Positions 1 through 6,251 of a DNA stretch of 9,995 bases are shown piece by piece. The notes under the pieces were generated by a model, which was given only the letters and a program-made list of their open reading frames with translations, was not told the origin of the DNA and did not search any database. Made by a program: the position numbers and the translations under genes. Within the stretch, counting starts at the first letter, position 1, and every line of letters begins with the position of its first letter. This stretch comes from Planctomycetota bacterium (lineage in GTDB: Bacteria > Planctomycetota > Planctomycetia > Pirellulales > S012-138), in assembly GCA_026982835.1 (NCBI GenBank), contig JALSGI010000771.1, positions 1 to 9,995 on the forward strand, written 5' to 3'.

Positions 1-395
1 AGCGGCTTGTCGTCCTCCCGGGGGCCGTAGTAACCGACGGCCGAGGCGCTGAGCAGCACTTGGGGGCGTCGGGAGGCGGCTTCGATGGCTTGCACCAGGT
101 TGCGCGTAGCCTGGATGCGGCTTTCCCGCAGGCGCTGTTTGAACGCGGCGCTCCATCGCCGGGCGAAGAGGTTTTCCCCGGCCAGGTTGATCACCACCCC
201 CGTGCCATCCACTTCGTTCATCCAGTCGCCTGGCTGGGTGGGATCGCCCTTGAGCAGATGGGCCGTCGCCCCCAGGCGTTTTTCGGCTTGCTGGGGGTTG
301 CGCGAGAGCACCAGCGGTTGAATCTCCTGTTTGCTCAGCAGAGACGCGATCGCTTGCCCCACCAGCCCTGTCCCTCCGGTGAGAAACACGCCCAT
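1..395 (-). CDS. TIGR01777-family (YfcH-like) epimerase/SDR protein, N-terminal part
   Basis: This is the first 131 codons of a minus-strand gene that leaves the window at its left edge; family members are usually about 300 residues. The translation begins MGVFLTGGTGLVG, so the Rossmann nucleotide-binding loop GGTGLVG lies at residues 7-13, immediately after the start as is usual in this family. NLAGENLFARRW (residues 70-81), the ESRIQATRNLV stretch (91-101) and SASAVGYYG (116-124) are the characteristic blocks of the TIGR01777/YfcH group of extended SDR proteins. These are predicted NAD(P)-dependent, cytoplasmic nucleotide-sugar epimerase-like enzymes whose substrate is generally unknown. 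The start is ATG at 395-393; the frame stays open upstream but I see no better start there, and the Shine-Dalgarno site is weak. Family assignment is firm; the reaction is not known. Confidence 0.9.
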   Translation of the reverse strand, partial: MGVFLTGGTGLVGQAIASLLSKQEIQPLVLSRNPQQAEKRLGATAHLLKGDPTQPGDWMNEVDGTGVVINLAGENLFARRWSAAFKQRLRESRIQATRNLVQAIEAASRRPQVLLSASAVGYYGPREDDKP

Positions 396-501
396 GGCTT
401 GCTCTCGCTGTGGAGCTTGGGAGATTGAAAGGAGTTGAAGAAACCGGCCACCGGAAATGCAGCGGGGAGGACCCACGCTTCGGCAGTGCAATTCAGCCCA
501 A

Positions 502-530
502 ATGGTAACAGACTCCGCCACAGCTTGCCA
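502..530 (-). promoter_or_regulatory. weak candidate sigma70 promoter for the epimerase gene
   Basis: On the minus strand TGGCAA (530-525) is followed after 17 bases by TACCAT (507-502), about 107 bases upstream of the epimerase start codon. The -10 box matches four of six consensus bases and the -35 box only three. It is the best arrangement I find in this gap, but it could be chance. Confidence 0.25.
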
Positions 531-554
531 CAGAAAGTTTAGGCCGAGCGTTTG

Positions 555-573
555 CCGGCGGGTTTTTCGCCGG
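555..573. repeat. hairpin, 6-bp stem
   Basis: CCGGCG (555-560) pairs with CGCCGG (568-573) across a T-rich seven-base loop. There is no T-run after the stem on either strand, so it does not look like an intrinsic terminator. It borders the palindrome cluster. Confidence 0.5.
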
Positions 574-586
574 GGAGTGGCCGCCT

Positions 587-606
587 CCGCCGGCTGAAGC
601 CGGCGG
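587..606. repeat. palindromic repeat, copy A
   Basis: A perfect 9-bp inverted repeat, CCGCCGGCT/AGCCGGCGG, flanks the central GA and is followed by CTC and preceded by CCT. It is nearly identical to the element at 957-976; the two differ at one stem position in each arm, and both differences keep pairing intact. Confidence 0.75.
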
Positions 607-690
607 CTCACCGTTTGGTATGTAGCGTTTTTCAGTACGACCAACTTCTTTCTGCTTCTTTCGGCTCGGCCGTGACCTCGCCCTCCCGCT

Positions 691-710
691 CCCGCAGCTT
701 ACGCTGCGGG
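691..710. repeat. palindromic repeat, 8-bp stem
   Basis: CCCGCAGC (691-698) and GCTGCGGG (703-710) form a perfect stem around the loop TTAC. It is followed by CTCGCTG; the same seven bases follow the palindrome at 957-976, which supports a common repeat family. Confidence 0.65.
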
Positions 711-735
711 CTCGCTGGACAACATTTTTCTTGCA

Positions 736-767
736 CCGGAGCGGAAGCTCCGGGAGGGCGAGCCTCC
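736..767. repeat. two adjacent hairpins
   Basis: CCGGAGC (736-742) pairs with GCTCCGG (747-753) around GGAA. Directly after it, GGAGG (753-757) can pair with CCTCC (763-767) around a five-base loop; the two stems share base 753. They sit in the middle of the palindrome cluster. Confidence 0.55.
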
Positions 768-823
768 TGGCGAGCCGCGGTTTCACCGTGCGCATTGCTT
801 TCCCCAACATGCTTTGTTCCTGC

Positions 824-841
824 CCGGTGCGGTAGCACCGG
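824..841. repeat. palindromic repeat, 7-bp stem
   Basis: CCGGTGC (824-830) and GCACCGG (835-841) pair around the loop GGTA. The layout matches the neighbouring palindromes, but it lacks the CTC that follows several of them. Confidence 0.55.
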
Positions 842-882
842 CACAAGCCGCAAGCCGCACGTCGCAAGCCGATATAGTTTCT

Positions 883-902
883 CCCCGCACTAACGTGCGG
901 GG
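883..902. repeat. palindromic repeat, 8-bp stem
   Basis: CCCCGCAC (883-890) and GTGCGGGG (895-902) form a perfect stem around TAAC and are followed by CTC, as in copies A and B. Its stem sequence is unrelated to theirs although the architecture is the same. Confidence 0.65.
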
Positions 903-914
903 CTCTGTATCTCT

Positions 915-955
915 CCAAGCCCCCAAGCCTCCACGCCTCCAAGCCCCCCAAGCCC
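915..955. repeat. 8-bp tandem repeat, five units
   Basis: Five copies of a CCAAGCCY-type octamer run at 915-922, 923-930, 931-938, 939-946 and 948-955. The third unit has C for A, and a single extra C separates the last two. It ends two bases before palindrome copy B. No coding role is evident. Confidence 0.7.
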
Positions 956-956
956 T

Positions 957-976
957 CCGCCGACTGAAGTCGGCGG
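957..976. repeat. palindromic repeat, copy B
   Basis: CCGCCGACT (957-965) and AGTCGGCGG (968-976) flank GA, preceded by CCT and followed by CTC. Relative to copy A the G-C pair 593/600 is replaced by an A-T pair 963/970, a compensatory double change. Confidence 0.75.
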
Positions 977-1042
977 CTCGCTGTTCAACCGCCGGCGGAC
1001 GGTGCGCGGCTGGCCAACCTCTTGGCCCGTTTCGGTTTTTTG

Positions 1043-1070
1043 TTGCAAAGTGCTTCGGAAGCGTTACAAT
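1043..1070 (+). promoter_or_regulatory. sigma70-like promoter of the Mo-hydroxylase operon
   Basis: TTGCAA (1043-1048) and TACAAT (1065-1070) are separated by 16 bases. The -10 box matches five of six consensus bases, and the same TACAAT with a 16-base spacer occurs in the promoter at 9716. The position predicts a leader of roughly 120 bases before the ATG at 1197. I see no clear operator or riboswitch in that leader. Confidence 0.6.
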
Positions 1071-1196
1071 CGCAACCGCATAGAGTTCCGGTTTCCGCGT
1101 GTTTGATCGGCCCGTGGGGATCGAAGGAGCGACACCGCCGGGCCGGTGAACTCCCTGCCAGGCAACTCCCCCCCATCCCGAAGGAGGTCCTGCCTG

Positions 1197-1799
1197 ATGT
1201 CTGAGCCCGTGCGTTCCCGAGGAGGATTCTCTCGCCGCGAGTTTTTGAAAGGGTCCGGGGCTGCGGCTGCAGCCACGGCTGTGGTGGGCGCCCCGCTGGT
1301 AGCCCCAGCCGAAGAGGCCACCGGGCTGATTCGCGGTGCGGAGGAGGTCACCCTGCAGGTCAACGGCAAAGCACACCGCGTGCGGATCGAACCCCGCACC
1401 ACGCTGCTGGAAGTGCTCCGCTACCAGTTGGGGCTTACCGGGGCCAAGCCGGTGAGTGCCGACGGCTGCTGTGGCGGAAGCACCGTGCTGCTGGAAGGTA
1501 AGCCCATCAGTGCCGCCACCACCTTGGCTCTGGATTGCGTGGGCAAGCAGATCACCACGGTGGAAGGTCTGGGAGCCCAGGACAATGTCGTCCAGGCCTT
1601 TGTGCACCAGGACGCTATGCAGTGCGGATTTTGTACGCCTGGGTTCGTAGTGGCCGTCAAGGCGTTTTTGAAGAAACACCCCTATGCCACCGAAGAGGAG
1701 GTGCGCGAGGGGTTGAACGGAAACCTTTGTCGCTGCGGCACTTATGTGAACGTGGTTCGGGCCGCCCTGGAAGTGGTGAAAGGAGGACGCAATGGCTAA
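1197..1799 (+). CDS. Tat-exported [2Fe-2S] small subunit of a xanthine dehydrogenase-family oxidoreductase
   Basis: This 200-residue protein is the iron-sulfur subunit of a molybdenum hydroxylase (CoxS/PaoA type), carrying electrons from the Mo centre. SRREFLKGSG at residues 12-21, followed by an Ala-rich segment, is a twin-arginine signal, so the complex is probably exported folded. A ferredoxin-like domain (about 50-125) precedes the helical [2Fe-2S] domain. In the second domain CGFC (143-146) and CRC (178-180) give a complete cluster site. In the first, the usual Cys-x4-Cys-x2-Cys...Cys becomes Ser87, Cys92, Ser95 and Ala107, so three of four ligands are missing; Cys91 is an extra neighbour. 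The ATG at 1197 has AAGGAGG at 1181-1187, nine bases upstream, which decides the start against in-frame codons further up. The stop overlaps the next gene by eight bases, indicating translational coupling. Confidence 0.93.
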   Translation: MSEPVRSRGGFSRREFLKGSGAAAAATAVVGAPLVAPAEEATGLIRGAEEVTLQVNGKAHRVRIEPRTTLLEVLRYQLGLTGAKPVSADGCCGGSTVLLEGKPISAATTLALDCVGKQITTVEGLGAQDNVVQAFVHQDAMQCGFCTPGFVVAVKAFLKKHPYATEEEVREGLNGNLCRCGTYVNVVRAALEVVKGGRNG

Positions 1800-3996
1800 G
1801 CTCGATTGGCCTCAGCAAGGTAAAGCTGCCCTGCTGGGCAAGCGCCACGACCGTATCGACGGCGTGGCCAAGGCCAGCGGAGCCGCGCGATATGCGTACG
1901 ACATCCTCGAAGACAACATGGTGCTGGCCCGCGTGTTGGGTTGCCCTCATGCCCATTGCCGGGTCAAGTCCATCGACGTCAAGCCGGCTCTGAAGGTGCC
2001 GGGCGTGGTCGCTGCCGAAGCGCTGAAAAAACCCGGCGACGAAATCCAGTGGCAAGGCGATCTGGTGGCCGTGGTGGCTGGCGAGACCGAAGGGGCCATC
2101 GCCGAAGGGTTGGCAGCTATCAAGGTGCAGTACGAAGTGCTGGACGTGTTCGCCCAGGACGACGACCTGGAAGCGGCCCAAAAAGCCAAACGCACCCGCC
2201 GGGCTGGCCAGAGCACCAAGCTGGAAAGAGACATCCCCGACGAAGTCGAGGACGAAGAGGCCTGGGAGGAACAAGAGCTGCAGCGCCTGTTCAAAGAATG
2301 CGACAAAGTGATCGAGGGCCAGTACGGCATCCCGGTCATTACCCACATGTGCCTGGAGCCCCACGGTTCCACTTGCCTGTGGCAGGGCGACAAGCTGATC
2401 GCCCATCTCTCCACGCAGAATGTCAGCGGCACGGCCGGGCAGTTTGCCGGCCCGCTGGGCATCCCCGCCACCGATGTGACCATCCACTGCGACTATATCG
2501 GTGGGGGATTTGGCAGCAAGTTCGCCGCCGACACCTGGGGCGTGACGGCCGCCTCGCTGGCTAAGAAGCTGGGCCGTCCGGTGAAGCTGATGCTGGACCG
2601 CGATCTGGAGCTGAAAAACGCCGGCACCCGTCCCTCGGGCTTTATCAAGGTGAAAGTCGGCGTGGATGGCAACGGCGTAGTCAAGGTGTGGGACTCCCAT
2701 CACTGGGGCACTAACGGCATCGGCGGCGGGGTGGTCAGCCAGGGGGTGATCCCCTACGTGTTCGACCCACCCAACCGGCGCCGTCGGGCCACGGGGATCC
2801 GCGTCAACGCTGCCCCGGCCCGCGCCTGGCGCGCTCCCAACCACCCGCAGGGGGCCGTGCTCTCCCAATGTGCCTATGACGACGTGGCCCGGGAACTGGG
2901 TATCGACAGCTACGAGGTGTTCCAGCGCAACCTGCAGCGGGTGTCCAACGGCAAGACGGAAGTCTATCGCGAGCAGATGGAGATCGCCGCCAAGCTGATG
3001 GACTGGAAGGCCAAGTGGCATCCCCACGGCAAGGGGCCTCGAAACGGCTCGGTGGTCACGGGCTTGGGGATGGCCTTGCACACCTGGGGCGGGGCGGCCC
3101 ACAACTCCACGGCCGAACTGAAAATCCATCCCGACGGCTCGGTGGAAATTTCCCTGGGCAGCCAGGACCTAGGCACCGGCACTCGCACCGTGATCGCTCT
3201 GGTGGTGGCCGAAACCCTGGGGCTGAAGCCCGAGCAGGTGAAGGTCAATATTGGCTACTCGACCTATCCGCCCAGCGGTCCCTCCGGCGGGAGCACCACT
3301 GTGGGCGGGGTGAGTGAGTCCAGCCGCCGGGCGGCTACCGCGGCGCTGAACCAGCTGCTGGACAAAGTGGCCGGGAAGCTGGGCGTGCCGGCAGCTCGCC
3401 TGGAGGCCAAAGACGGACGCATCCAGGACAGCCAGAACCCCGAAACCTGCATCTCCTGGAAAGATGCCTGCTCGCTTCTGGGCATGAGCCCGCTGGTGGC
3501 CAAGGGCGAGTACCGCCGCGGGCGCACCAAGACCAATCTTTCCAGCTCGCAGGTGGCCGGGGTGCAAATGGCCGAAGTGGCCGTGGACCTGGAAACCGGC
3601 ATCGTGCGGATGAAAAAGTTCGTGGCCGTACAGGACATGGGCCTGATCATCAACCGCAAGGCCGCCGAAAGCCAGGTCCAAGGCGGGGTGATCATGGGCA
3701 TCGCTTACGCCCTGTTCGAGGAACGCATCCTCGACCCGCAAACCGGGGCGTTCCTCAACGCCGAGTTGTCCGACTATCTGTTGCCGCGCCTGGGCGATGT
3801 GGGCGAGATCGTCGTGCACCTGTACGAGCCGCCCAGCGAGTACCAGCGCGGCGTGGTCGGCCTGGGCGAGCCGCCGGTGATCAGCCCCGGGGCGGCCATC
3901 TCCAACGCCGTGTGCAACGCCACGGGCGTGCGCGTGCCCACGCTGCCGCTGACGCCCAAGCGGGTGCTCGATGCTCTGGCCAAGGCCCAAGGCTAG
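1792..3996 (+). CDS. molybdopterin-binding large (catalytic) subunit, xanthine dehydrogenase/CoxL family
   Basis: This 734-residue protein is the catalytic subunit that binds the molybdenum-pterin cofactor and hydroxylates an unknown substrate, probably an aldehyde or N-heterocycle. Visible family blocks are the N-terminal R-x-D-G-x-x-K-A-S-G segment (21-30), YIGGGFGSK (235-243), the arginine-containing RAPNHPQG block (347-354), SQDLGTG (457-463), GGVSESSRRA, and the C-terminal GLGEPP with the expected catalytic base at Glu693. A highly charged segment at about 121-172 joins the small N-terminal a/b-hammerhead domain to the main domain. It has no signal peptide and would be exported with the Tat-bearing small subunit, as known for PaoABC-type enzymes. 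The length is typical. The start ATG overlaps the preceding gene and has AGGAGG just upstream. The active site looks intact; the substrate cannot be read from sequence. Confidence 0.95.
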   Translation: MAKLDWPQQGKAALLGKRHDRIDGVAKASGAARYAYDILEDNMVLARVLGCPHAHCRVKSIDVKPALKVPGVVAAEALKKPGDEIQWQGDLVAVVAGETEGAIAEGLAAIKVQYEVLDVFAQDDDLEAAQKAKRTRRAGQSTKLERDIPDEVEDEEAWEEQELQRLFKECDKVIEGQYGIPVITHMCLEPHGSTCLWQGDKLIAHLSTQNVSGTAGQFAGPLGIPATDVTIHCDYIGGGFGSKFAADTWGVTAASLAKKLGRPVKLMLDRDLELKNAGTRPSGFIKVKVGVDGNGVVKVWDSHHWGTNGIGGGVVSQGVIPYVFDPPNRRRRATGIRVNAAPARAWRAPNHPQGAVLSQCAYDDVARELGIDSYEVFQRNLQRVSNGKTEVYREQMEIAAKLMDWKAKWHPHGKGPRNGSVVTGLGMALHTWGGAAHNSTAELKIHPDGSVEISLGSQDLGTGTRTVIALVVAETLGLKPEQVKVNIGYSTYPPSGPSGGSTTVGGVSESSRRAATAALNQLLDKVAGKLGVPAARLEAKDGRIQDSQNPETCISWKDACSLLGMSPLVAKGEYRRGRTKTNLSSSQVAGVQMAEVAVDLETGIVRMKKFVAVQDMGLIINRKAAESQVQGGVIMGIAYALFEERILDPQTGAFLNAELSDYLLPRLGDVGEIVVHLYEPPSEYQRGVVGLGEPPVISPGAAISNAVCNATGVRVPTLPLTPKRVLDALAKAQG

Positions 3997-4011
3997 AAAG
4001 GAGTGGAAGCG

Positions 4012-5001
4012 ATGAAAAACTTTGAATACGCGGCTCCTCGCACCGAGGAAGAAGCCCTGGCTCTGCTGGCCCAGCGGCCGGACCAGACCGCCGTGCTGGC
4101 CGGAGGCACCGACCTGGTGCCGCTGATGAAAAAGATGCTGGTCACACCCCAGCGGGTGGTGAATATCAAGAACATCGACTCGCTGCGGGGCATCCACGCC
4201 CACAGCCAGGGAGTGACCATCGGGGCGGTCACCACGCTGGACCAGCTGCTGGAGGCCCCCGAGCTGGAACCTTACCCGGCCGTGAAGCAGGTGATCGCCA
4301 AGTTGGGCTCCTTGCAGCTACAGTGCCAGATGACCCTGGGCGGAGAGCTTTGCCGCCGGCCGCAGTGCTGGTATTTCCGCAACGGCTACGGGCTGTTGGG
4401 TCGGCGAGGGCAGTTGGTGGAGCAAGGCGACAACCGCTACCACGCCATCCTGGACAACCAGGGACCGGCCAAATTCGTCAGCCCCTCGCGGCTGGCTCCG
4501 GCCCTGATCGCCCTGGGGGCGGTGGTGCGGGTGGCCGGCCCTGGGCAACAGGAAACCACCGTGCCGGTGGAGCGGCTCTACCGCACGCCCAAGGACGATC
4601 ACCAGCGTGAGCTGACCCTTTCACCAGCCCAGTTGCTCACCCATGTGCTGCCCAAGCTTTCCCAAGGGACGCTTAACGCCACTTACGAGGTGAAGCACGG
4701 TACCGGCCCGCAACCGCCCCTGGCCACCGCCTCGGTGGCCCTGGAGCTGGACGGCTCGGGCGTGGTCCGCAGCGCCCGGGTGGTAATGGGCCAGGTGGCC
4801 CCCGTGCCCTGGCGCAGCCGCGAGGCCGAAGAAGTGCTGGTGGGCCAGCGGATCGGCTACGAACTGGCCGAGCTGGCCGGTGCGGCTGCCGTGGCCCCGG
4901 CCACCCCCCTCTCGCAAAACCAGTACAAGGTGCAAATCGCCAAGACGGCCGTCAAACGGGCCGTGTTGCTGGCCGCTGGACTGGAAACTGGAGGACTGTA
5001 A
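4012..5001 (+). CDS. FAD-binding medium subunit, xanthine dehydrogenase family
   Basis: This 329-residue protein is the flavin subunit (CoxM/PaoB type) that would take electrons from the iron-sulfur subunit. AGGTDLVPLMKK (30-41) is the first FAD-binding motif of PCMH-type flavoproteins. The second, normally GGN-x(n), reads LGGELCRRPQCWYFR (109-123), the form seen in subunits of the PaoB/HcrB branch, where nearby cysteines hold an extra [4Fe-4S] cluster. Here Cys105, Cys114 and Cys119 occur but no cysteines follow in the loop up to NRYHAIL (141-147), so that cluster is doubtful. A C-terminal CO_deh_flav_C-type domain occupies about 215-325. AAAGGAG at 3997-4003, eight bases before the ATG at 4012, fixes the start; a GTG at 4003 overlaps that site and is unlikely. 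The gene follows the large subunit by 15 bases. Confidence 0.93.
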   Translation: MKNFEYAAPRTEEEALALLAQRPDQTAVLAGGTDLVPLMKKMLVTPQRVVNIKNIDSLRGIHAHSQGVTIGAVTTLDQLLEAPELEPYPAVKQVIAKLGSLQLQCQMTLGGELCRRPQCWYFRNGYGLLGRRGQLVEQGDNRYHAILDNQGPAKFVSPSRLAPALIALGAVVRVAGPGQQETTVPVERLYRTPKDDHQRELTLSPAQLLTHVLPKLSQGTLNATYEVKHGTGPQPPLATASVALELDGSGVVRSARVVMGQVAPVPWRSREAEEVLVGQRIGYELAELAGAAAVAPATPLSQNQYKVQIAKTAVKRAVLLAAGLETGGL

Positions 5002-5004
5002 CCC

Positions 5005-5244
5005 ATGGCATACTACCGCGAAGATCCCGAGTCGCTCCCCGTGGTCGATTTTCCCCCTTGCCAGCACCTCCTTTCCAAGGCCATGTTCGTCACCGGGGAG
5101 GTGGACCCTGGCCAGGAGGAAGAAATCCAGCACGGCGAGCACTGCTGGTGCGGCATGACCCAGGGGGCCTTGGGCCCCGACGGCCAACTGGCCGACCGCC
5201 GCGAGTGCAGTCCCCGGCGGAGCTGCTACCGGGCCCGCTGGTAG
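5005..5244 (+). CDS. small Cys/His-rich protein of unknown function, fourth gene of the Mo-hydroxylase operon
   Basis: I do not recognise this 79-residue protein. It starts three bases after the stop of the FAD subunit, with GGAGG at 4990-4994 ten bases upstream, so it is very probably translated as part of the same operon. It contains five cysteines (19, 47, 49, 68, 74) and His21, His43 and His46; the HCWCG stretch at 46-50 looks like a metal- or cluster-binding site. The middle is acidic (PGQEEE, 35-40) and the C-terminus basic. There is no signal peptide or membrane segment. Possible roles are an accessory electron carrier, a cofactor-assembly factor or a small structural subunit; none can be chosen from sequence. 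Its placement and good ribosome binding site argue that it is a real gene. Confidence 0.8.
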   Translation: MAYYREDPESLPVVDFPPCQHLLSKAMFVTGEVDPGQEEEIQHGEHCWCGMTQGALGPDGQLADRRECSPRRSCYRARW

Positions 5245-5265
5245 TTCCCGAACCCAACGCCGGGC

Positions 5266-5296
5266 AACGAAACAATCCTGGACTGCCTGTTTCGTT
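5266..5296. other. hairpin between the small Cys-rich gene and the FAH-family gene
   Basis: AACGAAACA (5266-5274) and TGTTTCGTT (5288-5296) form a perfect 9-bp stem with a 13-base loop, 22 bases after the stop of the 79-residue gene. It has no following T-run, so it is not a standard intrinsic terminator. It may be an RNA processing or stability element that separates expression of the Mo-hydroxylase genes from the hydrolase gene. I find no convincing promoter in the rest of this gap. Confidence 0.4.
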
Positions 5297-5405
5297 CCTT
5301 TGCGGGCGAACACGGGCAGTTTTCGTTGCGCTGCAAGTGGCAAAGACGGGCTCCGCGGAAGCGGACGAACAAATCCCCGACCTCTTGGACTCAAGGAGAC
5401 GTTCC

Positions 5406-6251
5406 ATGATCCGTAAGCATGTTCTGCTGCTGGCCGCGATGGCCTGGGCGCTGGTGCTTGCCGGCACCTTGGCAGCCGGTGAAAAACAAGTGCTCAAGTT
5501 CTGCCGCTTTCAAAGCGGCGATCTGGTCAGCTATGGCGTGGTGGAAGGTGATTTGATCCGCCGGATCGAAGGCACCCCCTTCGGCCACTGGCAGACTACC
5601 AACGAGCTGTTCGAGCTGAACAAAGTGAAGCTGCTGGTGCCCTCCACACCCAGCAAGGTGCTGGCCACCGCCGGCAACTACAAGAGCCACCTGGGCCAGA
5701 CCAAGCCGCACCCTTACCCGGAGCTGTTCTTCAAGGTCCCCTCGTGCCTCATCGCTCACGGGGAGAACGTGGTCATCCCGCCGGGGACCGAGGACGTGCA
5801 TTTCGAGGCCGAGGTGGTAATCGTGATCGGCCGCCGGGCCAAGAACGTGCCGGTGGAAAAAGCTTTGGACTACGTGCTGGGCATCACCTGCGGCAACGAC
5901 ATCTCGGCCCGCGACTGGCAGAAAAACGACGTGCAGTGGTGGCGGGCCAAGGGGGCCGATACGTTCGGCCCGGTGGGCCCCTTTATCGTTTCGGGGATCG
6001 ACTACTACAACTTGCAGCTGACCATGCGGGTCAACGGCAAGGTGATGCAGCAGGAGAGCACCAAGAACATGGTGCACAACCTGGCCCAGATCGTCTCCTT
6101 TGCCAGTCGTTACGTGACGCTGGAGCCGGGGGACTTGATTTTCACCGGCACCCCCGGGGAGACCAAGCCCATCAAGCCCGGCGACGTGCTGGAAGTGGAA
6201 CTGGAGGGCGTGGGCGTGCTGCGCAACGGCGTGGTGCGAGCCAAGAGGTAA
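5406..6251 (+). CDS. exported fumarylacetoacetate hydrolase (FAH)-family protein
   Basis: This 281-residue protein has the FAH fold, whose members hydrolyse, isomerise or decarboxylate acylpyruvate-like or related dicarbonyl substrates with a divalent metal. The family block HFEAE gives metal ligands Glu134 and Glu136 (with His132), and GNDISARDWQ supplies Asp165. GADTFGPVGPFIV and the LEPGDLIFTGTPG block near the C-terminus are also present. Unusually, residues 1-24 (MIRKH, then a hydrophobic stretch ending AAG) form a clear signal peptide, so the enzyme is probably periplasmic or lipid-anchored in the envelope rather than cytoplasmic. AAGGAG at 5393-5398 lies seven bases before the ATG. It is 161 bases downstream of the Mo-hydroxylase operon in the same direction, and could process that enzyme's product; this link is inference. 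Exact substrate unknown. Confidence 0.92.
   Translation: MIRKHVLLLAAMAWALVLAGTLAAGEKQVLKFCRFQSGDLVSYGVVEGDLIRRIEGTPFGHWQTTNELFELNKVKLLVPSTPSKVLATAGNYKSHLGQTKPHPYPELFFKVPSCLIAHGENVVIPPGTEDVHFEAEVVIVIGRRAKNVPVEKALDYVLGITCGNDISARDWQKNDVQWWRAKGADTFGPVGPFIVSGIDYYNLQLTMRVNGKVMQQESTKNMVHNLAQIVSFASRYVTLEPGDLIFTGTPGETKPIKPGDVLEVELEGVGVLRNGVVRAKR

Larger units (their letters stand above)
396..1042. other. non-coding gap rich in short hairpins
   Basis: About 650 bases between the divergently placed epimerase and Mo-enzyme genes contain no convincing coding sequence. From about 555 to 976 it carries seven short inverted repeats and one 8-bp tandem repeat, listed separately. Several palindromes share a layout: a 7-9 bp GC-rich stem, a loop of about four bases and, in four cases, CTC right after the 3' arm. 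Open frames here are low-complexity and rich in Arg, Ala and Gly, as expected for translated palindromes. The stretch resembles dispersed REP-like intergenic DNA. Positions 396-501 hold nothing I recognise. Confidence 0.6.

Noticed and set aside
493..951. 152-codon minus-strand open frame in the palindrome-rich gap
   Set aside because: Its residues come from translated palindromes and the octamer repeat; there is no ribosome binding site or domain.
587..976. CRISPR array suggested by repeated palindromes
   Set aside because: The repeats differ in stem sequence and spacing, spacers are not of regular length, and no cas gene is present.
1657..3129. 490-codon minus-strand open frame inside the large-subunit gene
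   Set aside because: It is antisense to a clearly assigned gene, rich in Gly, His and Val as expected from the reversed codon pattern of high-GC DNA, and matches no family I know.
3169..4203. 344-codon minus-strand open frame across the large and FAD subunit genes
   Set aside because: Antisense to two well-supported genes, spanning their junction, with His/Gln/Leu-rich composition and no start signal.
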